Shown here: in pieces, positions 29,492 to 38,522 of the stretch
How positions within the stretch are numbered: position 1 is the first letter of the stretch
Layout of the letters: each line of letters begins with the position of its first letter
Assembly (NCBI GenBank): GCA_011088105.1
Contig: JAALKI010000009.1
Span: 23,373 to 87,372, forward strand
DNA length: 64,000 nt
Direction of reading: 5' to 3'
Source of the DNA: Nitrospirota bacterium
GTDB lineage: Bacteria > Nitrospirota > Nitrospiria > Nitrospirales > UBA8639
Translations under genes and position numbers: made by a program
The notes under the pieces: model-generated
The model's input: the letters and a program-made list of their open reading frames with translations, nothing else
Databases searched by the model: none
Told to the model about the DNA's origin: nothing

Positions 29492-29830
29492 ATGGCAACA
29501 AGCAGGAATTCCACCACATATCCTATTCGACAGCTTACCCGTATTGCTGTTCAGCGGGGCCATGATGAAGTCACGGTAGTCATTTATGGTGATGGCATGT
29601 TACCCTACCGAGTGGTTGCAGTCGGGGGTAATCGATTAGGTGTGGATTTGCCGTATGTGGTGACATCGCTGAGTTTTCAAGTTCTTCCGGTCGTTCATCA
29701 ATTATTGCAAGAGATACAGATTAGTCCCCATGCCGAGAAATTGCGATTGGTCTTTGTTGTGAAAAGGCCTGTGAGGTATGCCATCAAGACACGCGAGAAT
29801 ATATTGGCTATTCGATTAAAAGGTAGGTAG
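29492..29830 (+). CDS. Stand-alone AMIN-domain protein (PilQ N-terminal domain-like)
   Basis: 112-residue protein that matches the AMIN domain at the N-terminus of PilQ secretins (ITRIAVQRGHDEVTVVIYGD-type start, GNRLGVDLPYVVTSLSF). AMIN domains bind peptidoglycan. It has no clear signal peptide, secretin or N0/N1 domain, and the stop lies just before aroC. It occupies the place of pilQ after pilM-pilN-pilOP, so it may be a split or reduced PilQ. A full secretin would have to be elsewhere. Confidence 0.6.
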   Translation: MATSRNSTTYPIRQLTRIAVQRGHDEVTVVIYGDGMLPYRVVAVGGNRLGVDLPYVVTSLSFQVLPVVHQLLQEIQISPHAEKLRLVFVVKRPVRYAIKTRENILAIRLKGR

Positions 29831-29838
29831 AAGAAACA

Positions 29839-31002
29839 ATGTTGCGATATCTCAATGCCGGAGAGTCACATGGGCGATGTTTAATGGCTGTATTAGAAGG
29901 GGTTCCGGCGGGGTTGCCGTTAACGGCTGAGATGGTGAATGCAGATTTGACCCGTCGTCAGGGAGGGTACGGTCGGGGCGGCCGTATGAGGATTGAAAAA
30001 GATCAAATTGAGTTTTCTTGTGGGGTGCGAAAAGGGGTGACATTGGGAAACCCTTTAGGGCTGCTTATTCAAAACAAAGACTGGGAAAATTGGAAGGAGA
30101 CGATGGCGGCGGAGCCGGGGCCACCGCCTCCTGAAAAGAAAGTGGTGACTCGCCCTCGACCTGGGCATGCCGATTTAGTGGGGGCCATTAAATATGGGCA
30201 TCGGGATATGCGAAACGTGTTGGAAAAAGCAAGCGCACGGGAAACAGCCATTCGTGTGGCCATTGGAGCGGTGGCGAAAGCCTTACTCGCTCAATTTTCC
30301 ATGCAGGTGGTCAGCTATACAACCGAAATTGGGAAGGTTGTGGCGTCAAATGTCACCGACCCCCTAAATGCTTATGCATTGGCAGAAGACTCGGAAGTGC
30401 GGTGTCATGACTCTGTGGCTGGGGGAAAAATGATCGAGACGATCAGAGGAGCCAAACACAAAGGCGATTCGCTCGGAGGAGTTTTTGAGGTCGTGGTGAC
30501 CAATGCGCCGATTGGCCTAGGAACTTATACCCAATGGGATCGTCGATTGAACGCACGCCTTGCCATGGCCGCGATGAGTATTCAAGCCATGAAAGGTGTG
30601 GAGATCGGTATGGGGTTTGAATCAGCTCGACGGTTTGGGTCTGAGGTCCATGACGATATTTATCATGATGCGCAGGAAAACGCATTCGTTCGAAAAACCA
30701 ACAATGCTGGTGGCCTGGAAGGTGGAATTACCAATGGAGAGCCCATTGTCATTCGAGTGGCCATGAAGCCCATCGCAACTTTGTATAGCCCTAAACAAAG
30801 TGTTGATATCCAGACGAAGGAGCCGTTTGAAGCCACTGTTGAGCGTTCAGATATTTGCACTGTACCGGCAGCCGGGGTTGTTGGCGAAGCCGTCATTGCG
30901 TTTGAGATGGCCAATGCCATGATTGAGAAATTCGGTGGAGATAGTCTGATGGAAATGAAGCGAAATTATGAATCCTATCAGGCATATGTCAAAGATTTTT
31001 AA
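29839..31002 (+). CDS. aroC: Chorismate synthase
   Basis: FMN-dependent last enzyme of the shikimate pathway, converting EPSP to chorismate; 387 residues. Seen are NAGESHGRCLMAVLEGVPAG, RRQGGYGRGGRMRIEKD, HADLVGAIKYGHRDMRNVLE, KASARETAIRVAIGAVAK and GGLEGGITNGEPIVIRVAMK. The usual GRSSARET is EKASARET here. It sits 8 bp after the AMIN protein and is followed by aroB, giving a pil-aro arrangement like that of many proteobacteria, but with aroC in place of aroK. Confidence 0.98.
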   Translation: MLRYLNAGESHGRCLMAVLEGVPAGLPLTAEMVNADLTRRQGGYGRGGRMRIEKDQIEFSCGVRKGVTLGNPLGLLIQNKDWENWKETMAAEPGPPPPEKKVVTRPRPGHADLVGAIKYGHRDMRNVLEKASARETAIRVAIGAVAKALLAQFSMQVVSYTTEIGKVVASNVTDPLNAYALAEDSEVRCHDSVAGGKMIETIRGAKHKGDSLGGVFEVVVTNAPIGLGTYTQWDRRLNARLAMAAMSIQAMKGVEIGMGFESARRFGSEVHDDIYHDAQENAFVRKTNNAGGLEGGITNGEPIVIRVAMKPIATLYSPKQSVDIQTKEPFEATVERSDICTVPAAGVVGEAVIAFEMANAMIEKFGGDSLMEMKRNYESYQAYVKDF

Positions 31003-31133
31003 ATCTTCTCTTGGTGCTCCACATGGGTGTGTCGTGATTCGAATGTAATTCCTATCGAGTCTTATCTCAACTCCAGCCTGGATAATGCGTACCTCATGGC
31101 TCTTTTCGCTCCTCTCTCATTTGGAATAGTGTA

Positions 31134-32243
31134 ATGACGAATCAACCATCCTCTGTGCGGGTGTCACTAGGCAAGCGAAGCTATGACATCCTGATTCAAG
31201 AAGACCTCATCGCGAACGTGGCCCAATATCTTGCGCCTCTTAAATTGTCACGACAAGTCGGCATCATATCGAATGCCCGACTTCATCGTCTCTATGGAAC
31301 AGTGCTGGTTCGACATCTACGAAAACATGGCTATGAGCCGCACGTGATAATCCTTCCCGATGGAGAACAAGCAAAGACATTGAGGTGGGCCTCAAAGATT
31401 CTTGATGAATTAGTGGCTCAACGATTTGAACGACGGTCGGTGCTCTTGGCTCTAGGAGGAGGCGTCATTGGTGATATTACAGGGTTTGTGGCATCGATGT
31501 ATCTTCGAGGCATTCCCTTTATTCAAATCGCGACCTCCTTGGTTGCACAGGTAGATTCCAGTGTTGGTGGAAAAACTGGGGTGAATCATGCACGTGGAAA
31601 AAACTTGATTGGTGCCTTTTATCAACCAGCGCTTGTCCTCATAGACACTGCCGTTCTACTTACCTTGCCTAAGCGAGAATGGTTGGCTGGCTTGGCAGAG
31701 GTTATCAAGTATGGTGTCATCGCAGACGCCAAGTTTTTTGCCTATTTAGAACAACAGACACATGATATTTTGACAATGCAGCCCGAGGCCGTGCGGTATC
31801 TCGTCAAACGGTGTTGTGAGATTAAAGCCTCTGTGGTGCGCAAGGATGAGCGCGAGTCAGGGCTACGACAGATTTTAAATTATGGCCATACGGTTGGGCA
31901 TGCCTTGGAGGCATTGGGAAAGTATCGCAAATGGATCCATGGCGAAGCCGTAGCCATGGGTATGGTACTCGAGGCGGAGATCAGCCATGCTCTTGGCTAT
32001 TGTTCGGCAGAGATCGTAGAACGACAACAACATCTGGTGCAGCGCGTGGGACTGCCTACCGGTCTGCCGTCTGTGACCACCTTCTCACAATTGTGGTCAG
32101 CGATGCTTCATGATAAAAAAGTCGTGTGTGGAGCCATCCATTGTGTGTTGCCCAGTCAGATAGGCAAGGTGACTGTTCAGCCATTGGAGCGAAGAGTGGT
32201 CAAACAATGGTTCCAAAAACGAGGACGGCAGCAGGCGACATGA
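31134..32243 (+). CDS. aroB: 3-dehydroquinate synthase
   Basis: NAD- and Zn/Co-dependent enzyme turning DAHP into 3-dehydroquinate; 369 residues. NAD-binding is seen in ILPDGEQAKTLRWASKI and LALGGGVIGDITGFVASMYL; TSLVAQVDSSVGGKTGVNH is the phosphate site; metal ligands are Glu in AEVIKYGVI, His in LNYGHTVGHALE and His in IHGEAVAMGM. The stop overlaps the next start (ATGA), so the ANTAR regulator is co-transcribed. Confidence 0.98.
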   Translation: MTNQPSSVRVSLGKRSYDILIQEDLIANVAQYLAPLKLSRQVGIISNARLHRLYGTVLVRHLRKHGYEPHVIILPDGEQAKTLRWASKILDELVAQRFERRSVLLALGGGVIGDITGFVASMYLRGIPFIQIATSLVAQVDSSVGGKTGVNHARGKNLIGAFYQPALVLIDTAVLLTLPKREWLAGLAEVIKYGVIADAKFFAYLEQQTHDILTMQPEAVRYLVKRCCEIKASVVRKDERESGLRQILNYGHTVGHALEALGKYRKWIHGEAVAMGMVLEAEISHALGYCSAEIVERQQHLVQRVGLPTGLPSVTTFSQLWSAMLHDKKVVCGAIHCVLPSQIGKVTVQPLERRVVKQWFQKRGRQQAT

Positions 32244-33526
32244 TGGCCAAGGAATCAAAAGAACACAAGGCAAATAAGAATAGCACAGCACTGCTGCGTG
32301 AACGAACGAGAGAAGTGGAAGTATTACATCGCATTAGCGATTCCATTAGTAGCACATTGGATTTGGATGTGGTGCTCAAACAGATCGTTGAAGTGGTGGT
32401 TGAAGTGATGAAAGCAGATGCCTGCCTGTTATATTTGCTTTCCAACGACAAAGATGAATTAATTCTTCGGGCATCAAAAAACCCTCATCCCCGATTGATC
32501 GGTTGGATTTCCGTCACGCTTGGAGAAGGCATCACGGGGTGGGTGGCGAGAGAGCAGGTGCGTGTGGTCATTCCTCGTAAGGCGCATGACGATCCACGGT
32601 TTAAGTTCTTCCATAATTTGCCTGAAGACCGATACGAGGCTTTTATTTCAGTGCCCATTGTGACCAAAGGAGAAGTCATCGGTGTCATCAATGTGCAACA
32701 TAAGCGGTCAAAGCGTTATCAGGAGGCTGAACTGGCGCTCCTCTCCACCATTGGGAAACAGGTTGGTGGCGCTATCGAAAATGCGCGGTTGTACGAAGAA
32801 ATGCGGCATCAGGCAATACAACTCGATACGTTATCGCAAGTATCGGAGACGGTGTCATCCAATCGATTAATTGAGGAAGTGCTACAGCTGATCGTCACGA
32901 TGACGGCTCAGATGATGAACTCTAAAATTTTGTCGATTATGTTAGTGGATGAATCCAAAGGAGAGCTGAAGATTGCAGCGACGCAAAGTTTGAGCCAAGC
33001 CTATCGCCGGAAACCATCGCTGCAAATTGGGAAAAGCATCAGTGGCCGAGCCGTGAAGGAGCAAACCCCGCTCATGGTTTTGGACGTCACGAAGGAACGA
33101 GGATACTACTATCAAGACTTAGCCAAATCTGAAGGGCTCGTGTCTATGCTTTCGGTTCCGATGGTGAGCAAAGAAAAGGCCATCGGGGTCATCAATACCT
33201 ATACGTCGACGAGACATACCTATACGCCGGAAGAAATAAAAATCATGCAAGCCATTGCGAATCAGGCTGCGGTCGCGATTGAACATACGCGGCTCCTGGA
33301 CAAGTCTTTTGAAATGCAGGAAGCGTTGATGGTTCGAAAGCTGGTTGAGCGGGCCAAAGGCTATTTAATGAAATCGCGAGGTCTTTCAGAACACGAAGCT
33401 TTTCGGCTAATGCAACGTCAAAGTATGAACATGCGCAAATCTATGCGTGAAATCGCGGAAGCCATTATTCTGGCGGAAGAATTGGAAGGACACCCGGGCG
33501 TATCATTGCTTGACAGGCGGTCTTGA
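32240..33526 (+). CDS. GAF-GAF-ANTAR transcription antitermination regulator
   Basis: 428-residue signalling protein: two GAF sensor domains (about residues 20-175 and 195-350; VLHRISDSISSTLDLDVVLK, LSVPMVSKEKAIGVINTYT) and a C-terminal ANTAR RNA-binding domain (VRKLVERAKGYLMKSRGLSE then EAFRLMQRQSMNMRKSMREI). ANTAR domains bind paired hexaloop hairpins and stop a terminator from forming. Just such a hairpin-terminator pair lies in the 129 bp after this gene, before nadE. No phosphoacceptor receiver domain is present, so input is probably a small ligand or redox state sensed by GAF. The start overlaps aroB. Confidence 0.92.
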   Translation: MMAKESKEHKANKNSTALLRERTREVEVLHRISDSISSTLDLDVVLKQIVEVVVEVMKADACLLYLLSNDKDELILRASKNPHPRLIGWISVTLGEGITGWVAREQVRVVIPRKAHDDPRFKFFHNLPEDRYEAFISVPIVTKGEVIGVINVQHKRSKRYQEAELALLSTIGKQVGGAIENARLYEEMRHQAIQLDTLSQVSETVSSNRLIEEVLQLIVTMTAQMMNSKILSIMLVDESKGELKIAATQSLSQAYRRKPSLQIGKSISGRAVKEQTPLMVLDVTKERGYYYQDLAKSEGLVSMLSVPMVSKEKAIGVINTYTSTRHTYTPEEIKIMQAIANQAAVAIEHTRLLDKSFEMQEALMVRKLVERAKGYLMKSRGLSEHEAFRLMQRQSMNMRKSMREIAEAIILAEELEGHPGVSLLDRRS

Positions 33527-33607
33527 CGATTGTTACAAGCGTGAACCGAAGACCTCTGACGTAGTATGGACGTCTGGCAGACAGCCAGGTGTTGAAAGAT
33601 ACACTCC

Positions 33608-33623
33608 AGGACAATGGCGTCCT
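33608..33623 (+). promoter_or_regulatory. Putative ANTAR-binding hexaloop hairpin (antiterminator)
   Basis: AGGAC / GTCCT form a 5-bp stem closing the six-base loop AATGGC, with A at loop position 1 and G at position 4, the pattern known for ANTAR target hairpins. Its 3' arm (33619-33623) is also part of the 5' arm of the nadE-leader terminator, so the two structures exclude each other. A second, weaker hairpin (GTGT/ACAC, 33588-33605, eight-base loop) ends two bases upstream in the place of the expected partner hairpin. The loop also contains an in-frame ATG (33614). Confidence 0.55.
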
Positions 33624-33655
33624 CAATCTCCGCTGGAGGTGAGGACGTTTTTTTT
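33618..33655 (+). terminator. Intrinsic terminator in the nadE leader
   Basis: Arms CGTCCTCA (33618-33625) and TGAGGACG (33640-33647) pair perfectly over 8 bp. After a one-base bulge, an inner CTCC/GGAG helix with a GCT loop continues the stem. Eight consecutive T follow (33648-33655). The nadE start codon comes directly after the T-run, so this is a leader attenuator rather than an end-of-operon terminator, though it also ends aroB-ANTAR transcripts. The nadE ribosome-binding sequence GGAGG lies within its 3' half. Confidence 0.85.
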
Positions 33656-35449
33656 ATGGGAATACTTCGACTCGCTATGGCACAGATGAACCCCACCGTT
33701 GGGGACGTGGAAGGGAATGTCCGAGCCATCACGACATGGATCAGGAAAGCTCGTCAAGCCAAAGCCGATGTCGTGGTGTTTCCGGAATTAGCCATTACTG
33801 GATATCCACCAGAAGATTTGGTGCTCAGACGTAGTTTTCTTCGAGAAAACAGAAAAGGGTTGGATATTGTTACACAGCGTTGTCAGGAAATTGTAGCCAT
33901 TATTGGGTTTATTGATGAAGACACAGCTTGCCAGTCGCCAATTGTCAAGCCAAAGGTGCTTCCGTCCGGTCCTTGTAAAATTTTCAATGCGGCGGCTCTT
34001 GTGGCCAACCAAAGATGGGTCGGGACCTATAGGAAGATGATTCTCCCGAATTATGGCGTCTTTGATGAAAGCCGATATTTTTACCCAGGTGAGCGACCTC
34101 TCGTCTGTATGGTCAATGGTGTCATGCTGGGGATCACGATCTGTGAGGATATGTGGTATGCCAATGGGCCGATTCGAACGGAGGTGATAGCGGGAGGCGC
34201 GGATGTGATTGTGAATATCAATGCGTCTCCGTTTCAAATAGGCAAACGGCAGACTCGAGAACAGATGTTGGTCACGCAGGCCCGGGAATATGGTGTCGTT
34301 GTCAGTTATACCAATATGGTTGGCGGGCAAGATGAATTGATCTTTGATGGAAATAGTCTGTTAGTGGATCACCATGGAGACGTTCTGGCCCATGGAAAAG
34401 CATTTGATGAAGATCTGTTGATTGTCGATGTGACGGTGGAAGGTAAAGGCAAACAGGCTGACACAAAGATAAGCAAGAAGATCATAAGCAAAAACGCTCA
34501 GGGCAAGATGGAGCGAATTATCGTCTCAAAAACTGCTGCGCCCCTAAAACCAAGGCGGCGGTCTGCTCGACGATCAGTCAGACATGAACCATTGGCAGAT
34601 GTGTATCAGGCCTTGGTCTTGGGAGTGCGGGATTATGTCAAAAAGAACATGTTTCAGCAGGTTGTGATTGGGCTAAGTGGGGGAATTGATTCGGCGTTGA
34701 CACTGATCATTGCGGCAGATGCCTTAGGTCCTTCTCAGGTGTTGAGTGTCTGTATGCCGTCACCTTTTACCTCAAAGGAAAGTCGTGAGGATGCTGGGCG
34801 TATAGCAAAGCAGTTGGATGTTCCCTTGCTTCGTATTCCTATTACAAAAGTGTTGAACAATTATCTTGGGCTGTTGTCGCCAGCGTTTCAGGGACGAGCG
34901 GTTGACACAACAGAAGAAAACCTCCAGGCAAGAATTCGTGGAAACATCCTCATGGCGCTGTCGAATAAATTTGGATATTTGGTCTTGACCACCGGCAATA
35001 AAAGCGAAATGAGTGTGGGATATGCCACGCTGTATGGCGATATGGCTGGCGGGTTTGCCGTGATTAAAGATGTATCCAAAACACTAGTGTATGAGTTGGC
35101 TCAGTGGCGCAATCACCAATCGAGCCAGATGTACCCTGAGGGGGTCATTCCCAAACGAATTCTTGAACGAGAGCCGTCCGCAGAATTACGGGCGAATCAA
35201 ATTGATCAGGATACGTTACCACCGTATGATATTTTGGATCCTATCTTAGAGGCCTACGTAGAGGAAGATCGATCCGTTGAGGACATTGTCGCCATGGGAT
35301 TCACACGTGCCACGGTTACACGCGTTTTGGCCCTGGTTGATCGAAGTGAATACAAACGTCGGCAAGCGCCATTAGGGATCAAGATCACACAACGGGCTTT
35401 AGGCAAAGATCGTCGTGTGCCAGTGACGAATCGCTATACGAAGTATTAG
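33656..35449 (+). CDS. nadE: Glutamine-dependent NAD+ synthetase
   Basis: Final step of NAD biosynthesis: amidates nicotinic acid adenine dinucleotide using glutamine. It has 597 residues from MGILRLAMAQMNPTVGD. The N-terminal nitrilase-type glutaminase has the Glu (VVFPELAITGYPPEDL), Lys (YRKMILPNYGVFDESRYF) and Cys (LGITICEDMW) triad. The C-terminal synthetase has the PP-loop IGLSGGIDSALT (about residue 338) and TGNKSEMSVGYATLYGD. An in-frame ATG at 33614 would add 14 residues but lies in the leader hairpin. It is located behind an attenuator and before glnD. Confidence 0.97.
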   Translation: MGILRLAMAQMNPTVGDVEGNVRAITTWIRKARQAKADVVVFPELAITGYPPEDLVLRRSFLRENRKGLDIVTQRCQEIVAIIGFIDEDTACQSPIVKPKVLPSGPCKIFNAAALVANQRWVGTYRKMILPNYGVFDESRYFYPGERPLVCMVNGVMLGITICEDMWYANGPIRTEVIAGGADVIVNINASPFQIGKRQTREQMLVTQAREYGVVVSYTNMVGGQDELIFDGNSLLVDHHGDVLAHGKAFDEDLLIVDVTVEGKGKQADTKISKKIISKNAQGKMERIIVSKTAAPLKPRRRSARRSVRHEPLADVYQALVLGVRDYVKKNMFQQVVIGLSGGIDSALTLIIAADALGPSQVLSVCMPSPFTSKESREDAGRIAKQLDVPLLRIPITKVLNNYLGLLSPAFQGRAVDTTEENLQARIRGNILMALSNKFGYLVLTTGNKSEMSVGYATLYGDMAGGFAVIKDVSKTLVYELAQWRNHQSSQMYPEGVIPKRILEREPSAELRANQIDQDTLPPYDILDPILEAYVEEDRSVEDIVAMGFTRATVTRVLALVDRSEYKRRQAPLGIKITQRALGKDRRVPVTNRYTKY

Positions 35450-35502
35450 GGAGATTGGGGCTGTATGGCACGGTGGCAATTGACTGAATACCCGTAAGAT
35501 CA

Positions 35503-38253
35503 ATGAGGGACGTCGCTCATATGAATGCAGAGATCACGTTTGCCAGACAACAGACGCAACGCATTGATGGCGAGACGCTCTCGGCACAAACCGTGCTTCA
35601 AGCGCGGCGAGACGAGTTGCATCATCGCTTGTTGCAGGGAGCATCTGGCTCAGAAATGATCACCGTGTTTACGGATTTGGTCGATGCGGTGTTAATCAGC
35701 CGCTATGAAAAAGTCATTCGTCAAGAAACAGCGGAGGTTCTCTTAGGGTTGCAGCATTGTTGTCTGGTGGCTGTTGGAGGATATGGCCGTCGTGAATTGG
35801 CACCGTATTCAGATATTGATGTCATGGTATTGTTTCAAACAGGCGGAGGCAACGTTGTTTCATCGTTGTCATCGCAGGTCTTCTACCATCTTTGGGATTT
35901 GGGATTTCAGGTCGGACATAGTGTGCGAACGATTCAAGAGGGCCTGGCTATTGCTGAAGGTGACCTTTCGACCAGAACGGCCTTGATGGAATCACGTTTC
36001 TTGGCCGGGAACAGGCAAGTGTTTCAGAATTTCACGCGTCGGTTCCAACGGAAGATTCTAGGACGTCGTCCTGATGGATTTATCAATGGCAAACGGGAAG
36101 AGCGTCGTCGAGAATATGCCAAATTTGGTGAAACGGTGTATTTGCTTGAACCGAATATCAAAAAAACGAAAGGTGGATTGCGTGACCTGCACCTCCTGCA
36201 ATGGGTGGGGATGGCCAAATATCAAGCTTCGACGCTTCGAGAACTGGCTGACCGAGGGGTCCTCGCAAACCAGGATTATCTGGCGCTCGTTGAAGCAAGA
36301 GAGTTTCTCTGGCGGGTGAGAGCCTTTCTCCATTTCTATGCCGGAAGGGCTCAGGACATTCTGACGTTTGATGAACAAGTTCGAGTCGCCGCGCACTTTG
36401 GGTTTTCCGATCGCCCTCACCTGTTGGCGGTTGAGCAGTTCATGCAACGGTATTATCGTCATACCACTGGCATTCATGATCGATGTCAGCGCTTTCTTGA
36501 TCGTGCTCAGGAGAGAAGGTGGTGGAAGAAGATTCGTCAGATAATGCCGATCTCACTCGTTGCCGAATGTTTCCAGATCTCAGGGGCACGGGTCACCGTT
36601 CCTTCTGAGAAAGTGCGATATATTTTAGATCACCCAGACGTGCTCCTTGAGTTATTTCAATTAGCTCAAAAGCAGTCGCTGACTGTTGATAGTGTGGTGT
36701 TGGATGAACTGTCTCGTCAACTAGAAGGCAGTCAAGATGATGCCTATCGGATACCGTTAGTGAGTCAACGCTTTCGGCAAATCCTTTCGGGCCCCAAGCG
36801 AATTGCTGATACGTTAGAAGCGATGCATCGTGCTCGTCTCTTAGAAAAAATCATCCCGGCTTTTGGTCGGGTTCGGGGCTTGATGCAGTTTAATCAGTAT
36901 CATAAATACACTGTGGACGAGCATAGTGTGTTAGCTGTGCGTCAGGCGGAAGGGCTCGCCGATGACCAGGGACTGCTTGGAGATGTCTATCGGGATATGC
37001 GTAATAAAGATTTGCTGCACTTGGCCTTGTTGCTGCATGATCTTGGCAAAGGATTACCAGGGGATCATAGCGAGGTTGGTAAAGAGATTGCGCAAGATAC
37101 AGCGAGCCGCCTGGGGTTCAACCCGCAAGAAACAAGAACCTTAGAGTTTTTAGTGCATCAGCATTTGCTAATGGCGCATACCGCTTTTCGCCGCGATCCT
37201 TATGACGAAAAGGTGTTGTTGACCTTTGCCAAAGCCGTGGGGACACCTGACATCCTGCGTAAACTGTATGTCCTGACGATCGCCGATATTGCGGCGGTTG
37301 GGCCACAGACTTTGACAAAGTGGAAAGAATCTCTCTTAGCTGAACTGTTTTGTCGAACATTGCCGGAAGTGTCGGGTGGACGTGAAGGTATCACCGCACC
37401 GGTCGATATTGCACGCTTGGCTGAAGAGGTGTGTCAGGCATTGCCTGAATCTGTTGCATCCCATCAAATGGGCAAGGCAGATGTCATCGACGCCGAGTGG
37501 GTACAATCGCAACTCACACAGTTTCCTATTCGATACGTCTCGGGGACTCCACCTGATCGTATTGCCGCGCATCTTATGGCAATTAATCAGCTTACCCCAG
37601 AAGATCCTATTGTCACTTCTGCCTATCATCCATCCCTCAATATTTGTGAATATACATTAGTGGTGTATGACAGGATGATACCAGGAATCTTTATGCATGT
37701 ATCGGGAGGTTTAGCGGCAAAAGGCTTGGAAGTGTTAGACGCTCAGATTATCACTCGAGAGGACGGTATCGTCATCGATTCATTTTTTGCCACTGACCCT
37801 GATTTCCAAGGAGCACCATCAGCGCAACGGTTGGACAACGTCGGCCAGACCATTACAAGGATTTTGAAGGGCAACGATTCCGTTGCACAGTTGATGGGCC
37901 GGAATCATCGTCTCGCCTTGAGCCAACCCTTTCCGCATGATCAATTTCAGACAGAGGTGCATATCGATAATGAGACGTCGGCTACATTTACCCTTATCGA
38001 CGTGTTTGCAGAAAATCGGCAGGGGCTCTTGTATGTAATGGCTTGTTCTATTTTTAACCTTGGACTAGTCCTGCATGCAGCCAGAATTTCTACGAGGTTA
38101 GATCAAGTGGTGGATGTATTTTATGTGACTAATGACGCTGGCATGAAGGTCGACGATACGAATGTTCGTGAATCAGTCCGGAAGACAGTGCGACAAGATG
38201 TTGACCAATTCTTAGAGAAAAGCAAAAAAAACACGACCTCTCCTTCCCATTGA
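35503..38253 (+). CDS. glnD: Bifunctional PII uridylyltransferase / uridylyl-removing enzyme
   Basis: Glutamine sensor that uridylylates and deuridylylates PII proteins; 916 residues. The nucleotidyltransferase motif GGYGRRELAPYSDIDVMVL (residues 92-110) has both catalytic Asp. The HD domain is around residue 510 (LLHDLGKGLPGDHSEVG). Two ACT domains follow (about 710-790 and 830-905). It lies after nadE and the ANTAR regulator, so a nitrogen-status theme is plausible. The start may instead be ATG 35521 (MNAEITFARQ). Confidence 0.97.
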   Translation: MRDVAHMNAEITFARQQTQRIDGETLSAQTVLQARRDELHHRLLQGASGSEMITVFTDLVDAVLISRYEKVIRQETAEVLLGLQHCCLVAVGGYGRRELAPYSDIDVMVLFQTGGGNVVSSLSSQVFYHLWDLGFQVGHSVRTIQEGLAIAEGDLSTRTALMESRFLAGNRQVFQNFTRRFQRKILGRRPDGFINGKREERRREYAKFGETVYLLEPNIKKTKGGLRDLHLLQWVGMAKYQASTLRELADRGVLANQDYLALVEAREFLWRVRAFLHFYAGRAQDILTFDEQVRVAAHFGFSDRPHLLAVEQFMQRYYRHTTGIHDRCQRFLDRAQERRWWKKIRQIMPISLVAECFQISGARVTVPSEKVRYILDHPDVLLELFQLAQKQSLTVDSVVLDELSRQLEGSQDDAYRIPLVSQRFRQILSGPKRIADTLEAMHRARLLEKIIPAFGRVRGLMQFNQYHKYTVDEHSVLAVRQAEGLADDQGLLGDVYRDMRNKDLLHLALLLHDLGKGLPGDHSEVGKEIAQDTASRLGFNPQETRTLEFLVHQHLLMAHTAFRRDPYDEKVLLTFAKAVGTPDILRKLYVLTIADIAAVGPQTLTKWKESLLAELFCRTLPEVSGGREGITAPVDIARLAEEVCQALPESVASHQMGKADVIDAEWVQSQLTQFPIRYVSGTPPDRIAAHLMAINQLTPEDPIVTSAYHPSLNICEYTLVVYDRMIPGIFMHVSGGLAAKGLEVLDAQIITREDGIVIDSFFATDPDFQGAPSAQRLDNVGQTITRILKGNDSVAQLMGRNHRLALSQPFPHDQFQTEVHIDNETSATFTLIDVFAENRQGLLYVMACSIFNLGLVLHAARISTRLDQVVDVFYVTNDAGMKVDDTNVRESVRKTVRQDVDQFLEKSKKNTTSPSH

Positions 38254-38324
38254 TCAGCCTATCCATTCTGTAGGCCTTCTTACATGGAGAAAGCCGAGCG
38301 TAGTCTATGACCACAGCCTGAGTC

Positions 38325-38513
38325 TTACTTCCCCATTTTGTCCGATGGGGTTCGGAGATGGGGCAGTGGCATTGGTGTAGAATCTTGCCATTCATCGGTC
38401 ATAGGAAAAACGGCTTTGGCTTTATTGCGCCGGTGAATTTGGGTCGAAATACGAGATTTCGACTTTGAATTGACAAGTGGTTTGGTGTGTGGAGAAGGTT
38501 TTGGGGTATCCAT
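38325..38513 (-). CDS. Small basic hypothetical protein
   Basis: 62-codon frame, begins MDTPKPSPHTKPLVNSKSKS, rich in Lys, Arg, Ser and Pro, no membrane segment or recognised motif. It starts nine bases after the stop of the EF-hand-like protein on the same strand, so it could be the second gene of that operon, but no clear Shine-Dalgarno precedes it. It may be chance. Nothing else is seen between glnD and 38523. Confidence 0.3.
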   Translation of the reverse strand: MDTPKPSPHTKPLVNSKSKSRISTQIHRRNKAKAVFPMTDEWQDSTPMPLPHLRTPSDKMGK

Positions 38514-38522
38514 AGTCTGACT

